Assembly: GCA_013297655.1 (NCBI GenBank)
Contig: JAAFHV010000006.1
Coordinates: 29,623 to 93,622, forward strand
Length of the DNA: 64,000 nt
Reading direction: 5' to 3'
Source of the DNA: Myxococcales bacterium
GTDB lineage: Bacteria; Myxococcota_A; Polyangia; Polyangiales; Polyangiaceae
Positions 8,875 to 17,914 of the stretch are shown here, one piece after another. The first letter of the stretch is position 1. Each line of letters starts with the position of its first letter. Under the pieces are notes generated by a model that was not told the origin of the DNA, searched no databases, and saw only the letters and a program-made list of their open reading frames with translations. Both the position numbers and the translations under genes were made by a program.

Positions 8875-10178
8875 GGCACTTCTCCGTAAGCGAACGAACC
8901 CTCGAACAGGCGCCGCATCGTGGCCTCGTCCACCGCGAGGGGGGCGTTGTCCACGAGGCGCTTCTGGAGGAGCGTGCCCACGACGAGCGCGTCCGTCGCG
9001 GAGCGCGCGAACCCGAGCGCCTCGAGGCCGAGCGGCACGTTGGTCGCGCGCATGAGGGCGATGAGCCTGTCACTCAAGATTTCTCCGGCCTCCGTCGGCG
9101 ACCCGCCTCTTGTTTCCGCGCCGAGCGCGATGGCCGCCTCCATATGGCGCTCGGGCGAGCACGCCGCCGTCGCGCGAAATACGGAAGGGGCGCCTACGAC
9201 GACGGAAATGCCATGCGGGACGAAGGGGGCTTCGGAAGGGTAACCTGCGCATTGGTACGTCTTCGACAGGCCTGCAACGGCGTACGACATCGCGTGCGGC
9301 AGGTGCACTCCCGCGTTCCCGAATGCCACTCCCGCGAGCGTCGCCGCCCACGAGAGACCGTGGCGGGCCTCTTTGTCGCTCGCGTCACGGACGGCACGTA
9401 CGAAGTATTTTCCAGCGAGGCGGAGCGCCTCCATGCTCCCCAAGTCGCTCCACGGATTCTGGCCTTGGCTCATCGGACGAACATCGGGCGTGAGCGGCGC
9501 CTCGCGCGCGGTGAAGCGGCGCGCCGTAAACGATTCGAGCGCATGACAGAGCACGTCGAAGCCACTCGCGGCCACCACCTCTGCCGGCAAGCTCTCCGTG
9601 AACGTGGGATCGACGAGCGCGGCGATGGGCCGTAGCGCGCGCGAGGCAACGGCGGTCTTCACGTTCTTTTCGACGAGATCGAACACGGCAATACCGGTGC
9701 ACTCGCTCCCGGTTCCGGAGGTGGTCGGACACGCCACGTGAGGCGGAAGTGGACCGGGGACACGCCGCCCCTCGCCGACCGGCGCGTTCACGTACGCGAG
9801 TAAGTCGGCGGGGTAGTGCGCGTAGAGCGCGGCGAGCTTGCACGTGTCGATCGACGAGCCGCCACCGACCGAGACATAACCGTCGAGACGCGCTTCTTTT
9901 GCGAAGCGGATCGCGTCGAGCACCGAGCCGTCCTTCGGCTCTACGCGGCAGGCGTCGTAGACGACCACGTCGAGGTTCGCGCGCGTGAGCGATGCCTTGA
10001 CGATCTCGACGGGGCGCAGCTTCGCGACGCGAGCGTCGGTGTAGAGGCCTATCCGTTTCGCGCCGCGGGCCGCAAGAAGGGGGCCCGCCTCGGCGGCGGC
10101 ACCCTCGCCGAACGAGATCGACGACGCGTCGATGGTGAAGACACTTTCCCTTTGGATGAGCCCGTGTGCGCACGCCAT
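8871..10178 (-). CDS. Iron-containing alcohol dehydrogenase, hydroxyacid-oxoacid transhydrogenase type
   Basis: The product is 435 residues from the ATG at 10178; the MACAHG start aligns with the N-terminus expected of the ADHFE1/HOT family. The GGGSSIDTCK cofactor loop, PTTSGTGSECTGIAVFD, FDVLCHALESFTARR, GNAGVHLPHAMSY and VPHGISV carry the cofactor and metal-binding Asp/His residues in order. HOT enzymes couple oxidation of 4-hydroxybutyrate to reduction of 2-oxoglutarate, giving D-2-hydroxyglutarate, with bound NAD that is not exchanged. It forms a unit with the thioesterase downstream (4-base overlap). Family assignment is strong; the physiological substrate is inferred. Confidence 0.88.
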   Translation of the reverse strand: MACAHGLIQRESVFTIDASSISFGEGAAAEAGPLLAARGAKRIGLYTDARVAKLRPVEIVKASLTRANLDVVVYDACRVEPKDGSVLDAIRFAKEARLDGYVSVGGGSSIDTCKLAALYAHYPADLLAYVNAPVGEGRRVPGPLPPHVACPTTSGTGSECTGIAVFDLVEKNVKTAVASRALRPIAALVDPTFTESLPAEVVAASGFDVLCHALESFTARRFTAREAPLTPDVRPMSQGQNPWSDLGSMEALRLAGKYFVRAVRDASDKEARHGLSWAATLAGVAFGNAGVHLPHAMSYAVAGLSKTYQCAGYPSEAPFVPHGISVVVGAPSVFRATAACSPERHMEAAIALGAETRGGSPTEAGEILSDRLIALMRATNVPLGLEALGFARSATDALVVGTLLQKRLVDNAPLAVDEATMRRLFEGSFAYGEVP

Positions 10179-10271
10179 TCGACCATCGTTTCGGGACGCG
10201 CCGACGATGTCCACACAAATGGCCGTCGCGGACGCCCGCGCGACTCCGCGAAACGCCGTGCCTCGCGCGCG

Positions 10272-11234
10272 CTACGGGAGGTCGAACAGGTGCATCTCGT
10301 AGAACATGAGCAAGAAGCTACCTGCGACCCACGCGGAGACGAGAACGAGCGCGAGCAGCGTGGCCGCCCACACGCGGAGCGGGAGCGAAGAGTCCCACTG
10401 CCCACGAGCGTCGGGGCGCGGCATCGAGCCGAAATCGGGCACCCCGAAGGCGAGATTGGGATTGTCGGGGTGGCAGACGATGACGCCATCGTATTCGACG
10501 CCGGACACGCTCGTCGTGCCGAACGCGCCGCGCGAAGTTCGGTATTGAAAATGGGTGACCCTGCCCGCCCCAGAGTACGAGCGCACCTCCGTTCGCCAAC
10601 CGCGGGTGAACGTCATCGGCCAATTGCTCATTTTGCCAGAGCCGAACGTCACCGTCCGCGCGACGATCTCCGGGACTTCGCCACCGCGTAAGACGGCGAG
10701 CCTATTTTTGGCGCGCACCGCCGCATAGATGGCCAGCGGCGCGAGAAGCCCGAGCGACGTGAGCGGGTGGAACATGCTCGTCACGGAGACGAAGCCCACG
10801 AACACCATCGTGAGCGGCGGGAACAGCGCCCACCGAAGCACGAGCCAATACCCCCTCATCGTCTCCGCGAGCACGTACGAGAACGGGACCGGGCGCGGCG
10901 CAGGGCCGAGCGGCTGCGGCGCATCGACTTCACGAAGCCCTGCCACCGCGCCGTCCACGTAGGCTGCGAGGCGGCGATTTTCGGACGCGTAGTAGGCTGC
11001 GAGATCGAGGTAGCGCTTGGTGTAGGACTCGAGCAGCGCTTCTGGTGCGCCGTGGGGATAGGCCTCGAGCGGCGCGTAGTCCGGGATCATCGGTGCATCG
11101 CCGCCCCCGTGCGCGAGAGCACGCGCGACGAGCGGAAGGACGCGCCCGCGCATCTCCGCGAGCGCCTGGAAAGAGGCGTGCGCCTGCGCGTGCGCGTCTT
11201 GGCATTTGGCACGAGGATCGAGGCCGCGGTACAC
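10272..11234 (-). CDS. Membrane protein of unknown function
   Basis: The product is about 320 residues if translation starts at the GTG at 11234, the only plausible start upstream of an intact N-terminal domain; this start is inferred. A soluble, Ala-rich helical N-terminal part of roughly 120 residues is followed by two close membrane helices (FPPLTMVFVGFVSV and LGLLAPLAIYAAVRAK), a beta-rich domain with several Tyr/Trp-containing strands, and a final helix (WAATLLALVLVSAWVAGSFLL). No family was recognised. The gene lies 93 bases upstream of the transhydrogenase gene on the same strand and may be co-transcribed with it. Confidence 0.6.
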   Translation of the reverse strand: MYRGLDPRAKCQDAHAQAHASFQALAEMRGRVLPLVARALAHGGGDAPMIPDYAPLEAYPHGAPEALLESYTKRYLDLAAYYASENRRLAAYVDGAVAGLREVDAPQPLGPAPRPVPFSYVLAETMRGYWLVLRWALFPPLTMVFVGFVSVTSMFHPLTSLGLLAPLAIYAAVRAKNRLAVLRGGEVPEIVARTVTFGSGKMSNWPMTFTRGWRTEVRSYSGAGRVTHFQYRTSRGAFGTTSVSGVEYDGVIVCHPDNPNLAFGVPDFGSMPRPDARGQWDSSLPLRVWAATLLALVLVSAWVAGSFLLMFYEMHLFDLP

Positions 11235-11377
11235 GCCGTCAGGGTAGCACGACGCCGGGAGTTGAGCTTGGTCTGGACGCGCGCGCAAGAACCCGGCGCG
11301 CCCCCGAAACCCGCATGATTTCGTACGAATCGCCGTTAGTGCATGATACACACGAATCGCTCGCGCTGCCGGGGGAC

Positions 11378-11435
11378 GAGCCTCGCGACGCTCCGGAGGC
11401 GCGAGCCTCGCGACGCTCCGGAGGCGCGAGCCTCG
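11378..11435. repeat. 25-bp direct tandem repeat, two full copies plus part
   Basis: The 25-base unit beginning GAGCCTCGCGACG occurs at 11378-11402 and 11403-11427 without mismatch, and its first 8 bases recur at 11428. It lies in the gap between the divergent membrane-protein and zinc-ribbon genes and contains no gene. It is probably a replication-slippage duplication, possibly altering promoter spacing. Confidence 0.85.
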
Positions 11436-11512
11436 ACATCGCTCACGCGAGCATGGCCGAGTCGAGGGAGAGCCCATGTCGCCCGCTCGCTCGCATGATA
11501 CGTTCTCGTGTC

Positions 11513-12163
11513 ATGGCGAACGCTCTGTGCTTGTCGTGTGGTGCGCCCGATGACGGCGAAGCGGTGATCTGCAAGTACTGCCAACGTGCCGTGAGCGCAG
11601 AGGCGCAGCAGCACGCGATCCCGTGCCCGAAGTGCCGCACCCCTTGCCGCTGGGGAAAGCAGAAGTGCAGCGCGTGCCAAACGTGGATCGTGGTCTCGTG
11701 CGTGTTCTGCGGGTCGATTTCCCCGCACAACCAGCAGGCCTGCATGAAGTGCCGCGAGCCGTTCGCCGGTGCGATGGAGCGCAAACAGGCAGCGTCGCAA
11801 CAGCACGCCCACCATCAGCAAATGCAAACGATGGGAGCGGTGGGCAACATCGCCGCGTCGTTCCTCGGCGCGGCGGCAGGGGCGGCGGTCGGGTCGAGCT
11901 TTGGCCACTCACGCGACTCGTACGACTACGGGCATCGGTCCAGCTTCGGCGGCGGCGGCGACACGGACACCTTCGTCGACGCGACCGGCGACGGGCCACC
12001 GGTGTGGTCCGGTGGCGACGACAGCGGTGGGTCCGATTACAGTGGCAGCTCCGATTACAGCGGAAGCTCCGACTACACCGAGACGTCCGACGACGGCGGG
12101 AGCTCCGACACGAGCAGCGACTACAGCAGTGACTCGGGCAGCAGTGGAGGTTGGGACGAGTGA
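11513..12163 (+). CDS. Double zinc-ribbon protein with Ser/Asp/Tyr/Gly-rich tail
   Basis: The product is 216 residues. The first 80 residues hold repeated CxxC pairs (CLSC, CKYC, CPKC, CSAC, CVFC, CMKC), enough for three zinc ribbons. A Gln/His-rich linker is followed by a small-residue helix with AGAAVGSSFG, like a glycine-zipper segment. The last 80 residues are low complexity, with repeated SDYSGSSDYSG units and many Ser, Asp and Gly, probably disordered. No signal peptide is seen. The start is the ATG at 11513. The architecture suggests a nucleic-acid- or protein-binding scaffold; function unknown. A solitary copy of a 27-bp repeat motif lies 43 bases past the stop. Confidence 0.75.
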   Translation: MANALCLSCGAPDDGEAVICKYCQRAVSAEAQQHAIPCPKCRTPCRWGKQKCSACQTWIVVSCVFCGSISPHNQQACMKCREPFAGAMERKQAASQQHAHHQQMQTMGAVGNIAASFLGAAAGAAVGSSFGHSRDSYDYGHRSSFGGGGDTDTFVDATGDGPPVWSGGDDSGGSDYSGSSDYSGSSDYTETSDDGGSSDTSSDYSSDSGSSGGWDE

Positions 12164-12205
12164 CACGAGGGCCCGCGGACCCTCGACTTCCCTCTATGCC
12201 GTCCC

Positions 12206-12226
12206 CCCTTGGAAGCTCCTGACGAG
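12206..12226 (+). repeat. Solitary copy of the 27-bp repeat core
   Basis: This 21-base segment matches the core of the five-copy tandem repeat at 52507-52641 at 19 of 21 positions; the two mismatches are adjacent. It sits 43 bases after a stop codon, and the tandem array likewise begins at the very end of a gene. This suggests a family of gene-end repeats in the genome. Confidence 0.7.
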
Positions 12227-12240
12227 GCACGGCGACGCAA

Positions 12241-12257
12241 ATCGGCGAAAAGCCGAT
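12241..12257. terminator. Short hairpin between convergent genes
   Basis: A perfect 6-bp stem (ATCGGC / GCCGAT) encloses a 5-base loop. It lies between the convergent zinc-ribbon gene and the small gene ending at 12319. There is no long T-tract on either side, so it is at most a weak bidirectional terminator. Confidence 0.35.
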
Positions 12258-12318
12258 CGAATCAAGCGGTGTGGTGCTCTACGAGCTGCGGCCGAACCAA
12301 AGCGACTGAACGGTAGGG

Positions 12319-12582
12319 TCAGTTCCAGACCTTCGGGTTGGCGTCGAGCTCCGGGTCCGCGTCCGTGGGGCTGCCACCGCCATCCGCGAGCTCGCGGTTC
12401 TTCACCGCGTTGGCCTCGTAGAGGGTGCGGTACTTGCCCGGTTTTTCTCGGTCGGCGGCGCGATCCCAGAGGTGGGCCGCTTCGCGGTAGGCCTGTTCGC
12501 GCGCGATGTCGTCTTTTGCGTCGCGAGCCTTTTGCTCTGCCGCCTCGGCCTTGGCCACGTGAGGATTTTTTCCGAAGCTCAT
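12319..12582 (-). CDS. Small conserved-looking charged protein, unknown function
   Basis: The product is 87 residues, hydrophilic and largely helical, with many Ala, Glu, Lys and Arg (AEAAEQKARDAKDD, then AYREAAHLWDRAADREK), followed by a Gly/Asp/Pro-rich tail. It has no signal peptide, membrane helix or Cys. Codon use is typical of the genome, and the frame is bounded by sensible gaps, which supports a real gene. It lies between a zinc-ribbon gene (convergent) and the kinase giant (same strand, 175 bases upstream). No function can be assigned. Confidence 0.65.
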   Translation of the reverse strand: MSFGKNPHVAKAEAAEQKARDAKDDIAREQAYREAAHLWDRAADREKPGKYRTLYEANAVKNRELADGGGSPTDADPELDANPKVWN

Positions 12583-12757
12583 GGGTAAACTCTTAGCGCG
12601 GAGGGCCTCGAAAGGGGAGCCCGTTGGTGCGCGCGAGCGTCGCGGTCGGTCTCGCCGACGAGCGGCGGTCCGCTCCGATCGTTCGTGTCGTATCGCTCGT
12701 CAGACCAGCTACGGAGTCGCAGGGATCGACGCGGCGAGTATCGGCGCGAGCGACGCG

Positions 12758-15700
12758 TCACGCTCCGCCGAGCATCACGACCCAACGTTCGGGCCGCGCG
12801 ATACCCTCTTTCGCGATCTCCGCGAGCGCGTCTCGGCGCTTGCGCGTGCCGTGGTCGCCTCCGAGGAGCTGCCCGTGGTGGGCGCGCGCCGCTGCCGCGT
12901 GGAGCCCCATGTCGGAGAGCCCGAACAATCGCGCCGCGACGGCGCTCTCGCGAACGGACTCGTCGTGACTCGTCGCGAGTCGCGAACGGACCAATGCTGC
13001 ACACGCTTTGGCGTAGGTCGGGCCCTCGCTCGTGAGCTTGTCGGCGAGCCTCGACGCGGCGACCCGATCACGCCCGTGACCGCGCGCGACGAGGAGGTTC
13101 GCCTCGGTCGTCGCGAGGAAGATCCGATAAAACTGCATCGCGAGGATGCGAGAGCCCTCTAGTGCCGCGCGCGCGCCTTCGAGCCGAGCGAGCCCCTCGT
13201 GCGCGGTGCCCTCGTAGAGGTGATACTGGAGTTGGCCGTAGAGCGCCCAAAAATGGATGGCGTGGAACCCGAGCGACGACCAGCGAGATACGGTATCCGT
13301 GAGCTCGACGCGACCACGGGCGAGGTCGTCGTCCATCGCGGCGACGAACCAAGCGTGAACTCGCGCATAGGTGGCGGCGAAGAGGTCGCCGACGTCTTCT
13401 GCCGCGCGGAGGTGCCTCGCCGTCTCCGGGCGCAGGAGCGCGAGCTCGCCCGCGAAGAGGAGCCCCGAGCGGCCGAGTGACACCGCAGCGGTGCTCTCCC
13501 AAGTGGCGGGCTTCCCCGACCTTCGCAGCTTCGCCGGCGCGCCGAGGGCGAGGCGCGCGCCGCTCTTCCAGCGCCCGGTGCAAACGTGGATTCCAGCCTC
13601 GCACGCGTCGGCGAGGCCACGGAGGTAATCGTCGTCGAGGCGTTCGGCGACGGTGCGCGATGCCTCGAGCCACCGCATCGCACGAGGAAACCCTGGCTCT
13701 CCGCCGCGGCAAAGGGTGACAGCGTTGAACGCGAAGCCAGCCGCCACACGACGGGGCTCGCCTGCCTCGTGTGCGTCGAGGAGAAAGCGCGCGAGAAACC
13801 CGTATCCGCGGAGCGGATCGATCAGCATGAGGCCCGTGCCCGCGGCGCGGGTCGCGTCGATGCGCGCGAGTGTCTCGGGAGCGAGCGTGCGTTCGTCGCG
13901 CGACGCGAACGAGCCGTCCATGAAACGAATCCGCACGATACGCGTCACCGCGCGGGCGAGCGCTTCGGCCTGCGTGCTCGGGTAGCGAAGGCCCACGTCG
14001 CGCAGCACCGCGCGCAACATCTCGACGCCTTGGTCGACGCGCCCGCATTTCAGCCACTCTTCGGCCGCCCGCCGTCGACACGCGGTGCGCTCCTCCGCGC
14101 CGAGGGCGGTGCTCGCGAGGCGCGCGAACAAGGGAGCCGCGACGGAGGACCGCCCAGCGAGCACGAGGGCCTCTGCCATCGCCCGTTCGAGCGCGGGCTT
14201 CGCGGCGTGCTGCGCGCACTCGAGCGCTTCACCGTGAAGGGTTACGGCGTGCTCGAACGCGAACGACGCGGACGCTCGCGACGCCGCGCGAAGGAAGAGC
14301 GGAAGCGCCCGGTCGCGCGCTCCGCCGAGCGCGAGGTGACGCGCGATCATCTCAGGCTCGGCTCCTTCGTGAGACGAGAGCGCGTCGCCCAAATCGAGGT
14401 GAAGATCTCGTTTTTGCTCGGGATTCAGAGCTCCCGCGACCACCTCGCGGACACGATCGTGGTACGGCTCGACCTCCCCGAGGTGAACGGCGCTCGTGCG
14501 CAGGAGCGACCGCGCGCACAAGAGTCGCACCACGGGCAGCGGATCGGCGCCGAGCTTGGAAGCCCGGCCGAGCAAGGTCGAGGCGAGAGGGACACCGGCG
14601 AGCGCGGAGAGCTCGAGCAGACGACGCGCGTCGTCCGGGAGACGCGCGACTTGGCGAGCGACCACCTCCTCGAGCGTCATCGGCGGCCGCTCTTCCCCCG
14701 AGCGCGACGACCAACGCGCGAGCTCGAGGACGAGGAACGGCGAACCGCCAGCGTCGCGCGCGATCGTGCTCGCTGCTTCGGAGATCGCGCCGATCCCGAG
14801 CGGATTCACGACCCCTTGCGCGAGCTCGACACACGCGGCGACATCCATCGGCCCGAGATCGATCTCGACGAGACGAGTCGCGCTCGTGCGAATGGCGCGC
14901 ACGACCTCGCTCTCGCCCGCCTCACCGCGCGCCGTCGCGACGAACAGCAGAGGGGTGGAAGAGTGAGGATCGATCGCCTCTGCGATGAGCGAGGCGCTGT
15001 CCATGTCGCCCCACTGAACGTCGTCGACGACGATGACGACAGGGAGATCGCCGCCGAGCCTAGCGAGGAGCGTTCGTGCCGCCGTGACCGCCCGCGACCG
15101 CACCTCGCTCGGGCCGAGGTTCTCGTCGAGGGGCGGGGACGACGCGATGGCGTCGACAGCGCCGAGGACCGGAAAAATGAGCGCGAGCTCGCGCATCCCG
15201 TCGGGGAGTAGCCTCGCCAAGGTGGTCCCCGGGAGACGCGACAGGTGCGCCGCGAGCGCGTCGACGATGCCGTCGAGCGCCTTGAAACGCACCTGCTCTC
15301 GCTCGTAGCAGCGACCCGCGAGGACAAGCGCGCGACCACTTTCGGAGAGGCGCGCGCCGAGCTCGCGCGCCAGGGCAGACTTACCGATTCCGGAGGCACC
15401 CGAGACGAGCGCGAACGACGGGTGTCCTCGTGACGCGACACGAAACGCCTCTTCGAGCTCCGCGAGCTCTTTCTCGCGTCCGACGAACGGAGGCTCGGCC
15501 ATTCCTCCATGCGCGCCGGTGCTTCCGTCGGACGCGGGACGACCGGAGAGCGACTGCAGTGCTTGCCTGACCGCGCCGAGACCCGCGCGTCTCGAGGGGT
15601 CGTGGTCGAGCAGGTCTCCGACCAGGCGATCGAGCACGTCGGGGATGCCCTCGACGATGAGCGACGGACGAGAGCCGAGCCCGCGCGGGTTCGCCTCCGC

Positions 15701-16516
15701 GAAGCGAGTGCTCGATAGTGGCAAGTGGCCGGTGAGGCTCCAATAGAGCATTACACCGACCGCATACCAATCCGCGGCCGGGGTCGCGGCCGCTCCGCGC
15801 TCCACCTCGGGCGCGACATAATGGGGAGTTCCTTCCACCGACCGTGGAGCGGCGCCAGCGCGCCGCGGATGCTCGCGGACGAGGCCAAAATCGAGGACGA
15901 CGACGCGACCTTCGGCCGTGACGAGCACGTTCGACGGCTTCAAATCGCAGTGGCTCATTCCCGCGCGGTGGAGCGCGCCGACAGCGTCGACGAGACCGCC
16001 GAGCGCCGCGAGGAGGCGAGGCAAATCGGCCACTGGCCGCGCGATGCGCTCGATAGGCCCCGTGATCGGACCATCGTCTTCCTCGGGGCTCGTCTTTCGG
16101 GTGAGCGCTTCCCCGCGCGAGCGCTGCTGAACGCGCGTAGAGAGGAGCAGATCGACCTCTCCCGATCGCGGTCGGTGCGCGGCGTAGGTGTCGAAGCGGA
16201 GGCCGTCGACGACCTCCATCGTGAAAAACCAGGTCCCGCGGTCGGCGAAGAGCTCGTATAGCTCGACGAGCCCGGGGTGCGCGACGTCGGCGAGCGAGCG
16301 AAACTCTGCCTTGAATCGGGCGAGGTTCGACGGATCTTCGCTCTGGAGGGTCTTCAGCGCGACGCGCATGCCCCGTTCACGATCGTGTGCAAGATACACG
16401 ACCCCCATGCCCCCAGCGCCGAGGCGATCTTCGATCGTGAAGCGGGGCGCACCATCGGAAGACAGCGGCCCGAGCGGCGCAAGCGGATGGCCCGAGGCGG
16501 GACGAACGAGGTTCAT
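12758..16516 (-). CDS. Ser/Thr protein kinase fused to AAA-type ATPase and helical-repeat sensor
   Basis: The product is 1252 residues. A protein kinase domain (about 25-320) has GAGGMGVVY, VALKTL, the catalytic loop HCDLKPSNV (near 187), DFG and YVAPE. The residue before the catalytic Asp is Cys instead of the usual Arg, so it is a non-RD kinase. From about 345 (PPFVGREKEL) comes a signalling ATPase with Walker A GASGIGKSA and Walker B VVIVVDDVQW. The remaining 600 residues are helical TPR/MalT-like repeats. This is the architecture of large myxobacterial kinase-ATPase regulators related to PknK. It has no membrane segment. Its target is unknown, and no partner regulator is adjacent. Confidence 0.92.
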   Translation of the reverse strand: MNLVRPASGHPLAPLGPLSSDGAPRFTIEDRLGAGGMGVVYLAHDRERGMRVALKTLQSEDPSNLARFKAEFRSLADVAHPGLVELYELFADRGTWFFTMEVVDGLRFDTYAAHRPRSGEVDLLLSTRVQQRSRGEALTRKTSPEEDDGPITGPIERIARPVADLPRLLAALGGLVDAVGALHRAGMSHCDLKPSNVLVTAEGRVVVLDFGLVREHPRRAGAAPRSVEGTPHYVAPEVERGAAATPAADWYAVGVMLYWSLTGHLPLSSTRFAEANPRGLGSRPSLIVEGIPDVLDRLVGDLLDHDPSRRAGLGAVRQALQSLSGRPASDGSTGAHGGMAEPPFVGREKELAELEEAFRVASRGHPSFALVSGASGIGKSALARELGARLSESGRALVLAGRCYEREQVRFKALDGIVDALAAHLSRLPGTTLARLLPDGMRELALIFPVLGAVDAIASSPPLDENLGPSEVRSRAVTAARTLLARLGGDLPVVIVVDDVQWGDMDSASLIAEAIDPHSSTPLLFVATARGEAGESEVVRAIRTSATRLVEIDLGPMDVAACVELAQGVVNPLGIGAISEAASTIARDAGGSPFLVLELARWSSRSGEERPPMTLEEVVARQVARLPDDARRLLELSALAGVPLASTLLGRASKLGADPLPVVRLLCARSLLRTSAVHLGEVEPYHDRVREVVAGALNPEQKRDLHLDLGDALSSHEGAEPEMIARHLALGGARDRALPLFLRAASRASASFAFEHAVTLHGEALECAQHAAKPALERAMAEALVLAGRSSVAAPLFARLASTALGAEERTACRRRAAEEWLKCGRVDQGVEMLRAVLRDVGLRYPSTQAEALARAVTRIVRIRFMDGSFASRDERTLAPETLARIDATRAAGTGLMLIDPLRGYGFLARFLLDAHEAGEPRRVAAGFAFNAVTLCRGGEPGFPRAMRWLEASRTVAERLDDDYLRGLADACEAGIHVCTGRWKSGARLALGAPAKLRRSGKPATWESTAAVSLGRSGLLFAGELALLRPETARHLRAAEDVGDLFAATYARVHAWFVAAMDDDLARGRVELTDTVSRWSSLGFHAIHFWALYGQLQYHLYEGTAHEGLARLEGARAALEGSRILAMQFYRIFLATTEANLLVARGHGRDRVAASRLADKLTSEGPTYAKACAALVRSRLATSHDESVRESAVAARLFGLSDMGLHAAAARAHHGQLLGGDHGTRKRRDALAEIAKEGIARPERWVVMLGGA

Positions 16517-17025
16517 GGGTTTCGCCTCCCACGCATTGGCACGACCAGGGCTCCCTTGGCGCGTGGCCGCACGGACATGCCGTTCGCCTGCTCACGCGCA
16601 GAGAGCGCGCTCGGAGCGCGGCCACGTCGCGCGCGACTCGCTCGAAAGGTCGTGTTGAAAGGGAGCGCCACTGGACCGATAAGAATAACACGCGAGCGCG
16701 CCGCGCGAACGCTCGGGTCGCGATTTTCCCGAGCGACGAACGAGTTGGGCGCCAGCTCGAGCCTACACGAGCGTTCACCCTCGAGAGGCGTTCGTTCGTA
16801 GAACAGGACCAAAACAGCCGGCGACGGGCGCGTGCCGGGCGCCCTGCGTGCGCCGCGGCGACGTGGATCCGGGAAGGCACGCGAGGCGCCATTAGGGGAA
16901 ATCCCGTGACGTGCGTGGAGAGAACGCCGCTTCCTCCGCCACCAAAGAGGCCGCCTCGGGACCGCCCGACAACTTCTTACGGGCACGCGACAGCGATGCC
17001 AGCGCGGCGACCTACGTTCTCGGCG
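16517..17025. other. Intergenic region upstream of the kinase giant
   Basis: These 509 bases separate the divergent kinase gene and the membrane-protein gene. Open frames cross it on both strands, but their third-position GC is lower than in neighbouring genes and none resembles a family. Two in-frame alternative starts (16906 and 16996) for the downstream gene fall inside it. No terminator or clear promoter was placed. Confidence 0.45.
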
Positions 17026-17883
17026 ATGACCGCGCCAGTGCCTCTCGCCGCGCGCGAGTGCCCCTTTCGTCACGCCGCTCGCCTGCTCGCGATGGTGGCG
17101 GGGCTCTTGCTCGCGGCGGTGGTCGCGCAGTCGACGGGGTGGACGGGTTACTCGGACCACGAAGTGCCCGTCCCCCATGATTGGCAATCGATGCCCAGCG
17201 TGGGGGCGGCCCATTCCGTCTCGTCCCGCGCCGCGCTTTCCATCTCTCCGTTTGGACGAACGGAAGCACACGACGGCGGGCTGGGTGACTTCCACTTCGC
17301 GGCGGAGGAAGACGTTTGCACCGCCGGCGGGAGCTCGTGCGGACCGAACTTTCGTAACTTTCGAGATCTCCGCGTCGGCGACCACGACCTCTTCCTGCGC
17401 CCGATGGTCCCCATCGCCGAGCGGTGCGCAGGCAACGGTGGCTCGACCGGCGCGGATGCCCGGTCGTGCGATGTGGGCAAGCTGCGCATTCGAAAGTGCG
17501 CCCGCGCCGAGCTTTGGGTCGTCACGATCCTCGAGGGATATCCAGGCGAAGAGCGCGCGCTAACGGCGTTTTCTCGCTCACGCGGGCCGGGAGTAGGCTC
17601 CATGTGGCGAGCGAGGGTTCGAGCCCTCGCGGGCGGGACGGGGGCCGCGCTTCTCGCGTTGGCGTGCGCGATCCTCTCCGGGCGATGCGACTATTTCTTC
17701 TATCGCCGCCGCGGCGACGCGACGATCGAGCCGCTCCCCGCCTCGCCTTATCGCGCACAATCCAAACGCGAAGACGACGACCTCGAGGTTGCCGAAGCGC
17801 GCGAGGTACACCGATCACGCTTCGCTATCGCCGCACTCGGCGGCGCCACGGTCGCGAGCGCAGTCGCGCTGATGCTGGGCTGA
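17026..17883 (+). CDS. Putative membrane protein with Cys-rich extracytoplasmic segment
   Basis: The product is 285 residues if started at the ATG at 17026; codons upstream of it lose the genome's third-position GC bias. A first membrane helix (AARLLAMVAGLLLAAVVAQ) is followed by a polar segment of about 150 residues with at least six Cys, possibly disulfide-bonded outside the membrane. A second helix (GAALLALACAILSG) precedes a charged cytoplasmic loop, and a last helix ends the protein. The layout resembles small signalling or transport accessory proteins, but no family was recognised. It is convergent with the dehydrogenase gene that ends at 17915. Confidence 0.55.
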   Translation: MTAPVPLAARECPFRHAARLLAMVAGLLLAAVVAQSTGWTGYSDHEVPVPHDWQSMPSVGAAHSVSSRAALSISPFGRTEAHDGGLGDFHFAAEEDVCTAGGSSCGPNFRNFRDLRVGDHDLFLRPMVPIAERCAGNGGSTGADARSCDVGKLRIRKCARAELWVVTILEGYPGEERALTAFSRSRGPGVGSMWRARVRALAGGTGAALLALACAILSGRCDYFFYRRRGDATIEPLPASPYRAQSKREDDDLEVAEAREVHRSRFAIAALGGATVASAVALMLG

Positions 17884-17914
17884 GAGCCAACCCCGTCCGC
17901 TCGGAGGCGGGCAT

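Noticed and set aside
13586..15211. 541-codon open frame inside the kinase giant on the opposite strand
   Set aside because: Shadow of a gene with full kinase and ATPase motifs.
17600..17630. T-loop-like GGTTCGAGCC suggesting a tRNA
   Set aside because: No acceptor stem, D arm or anticodon arm fits around it, and it lies inside a coding frame.
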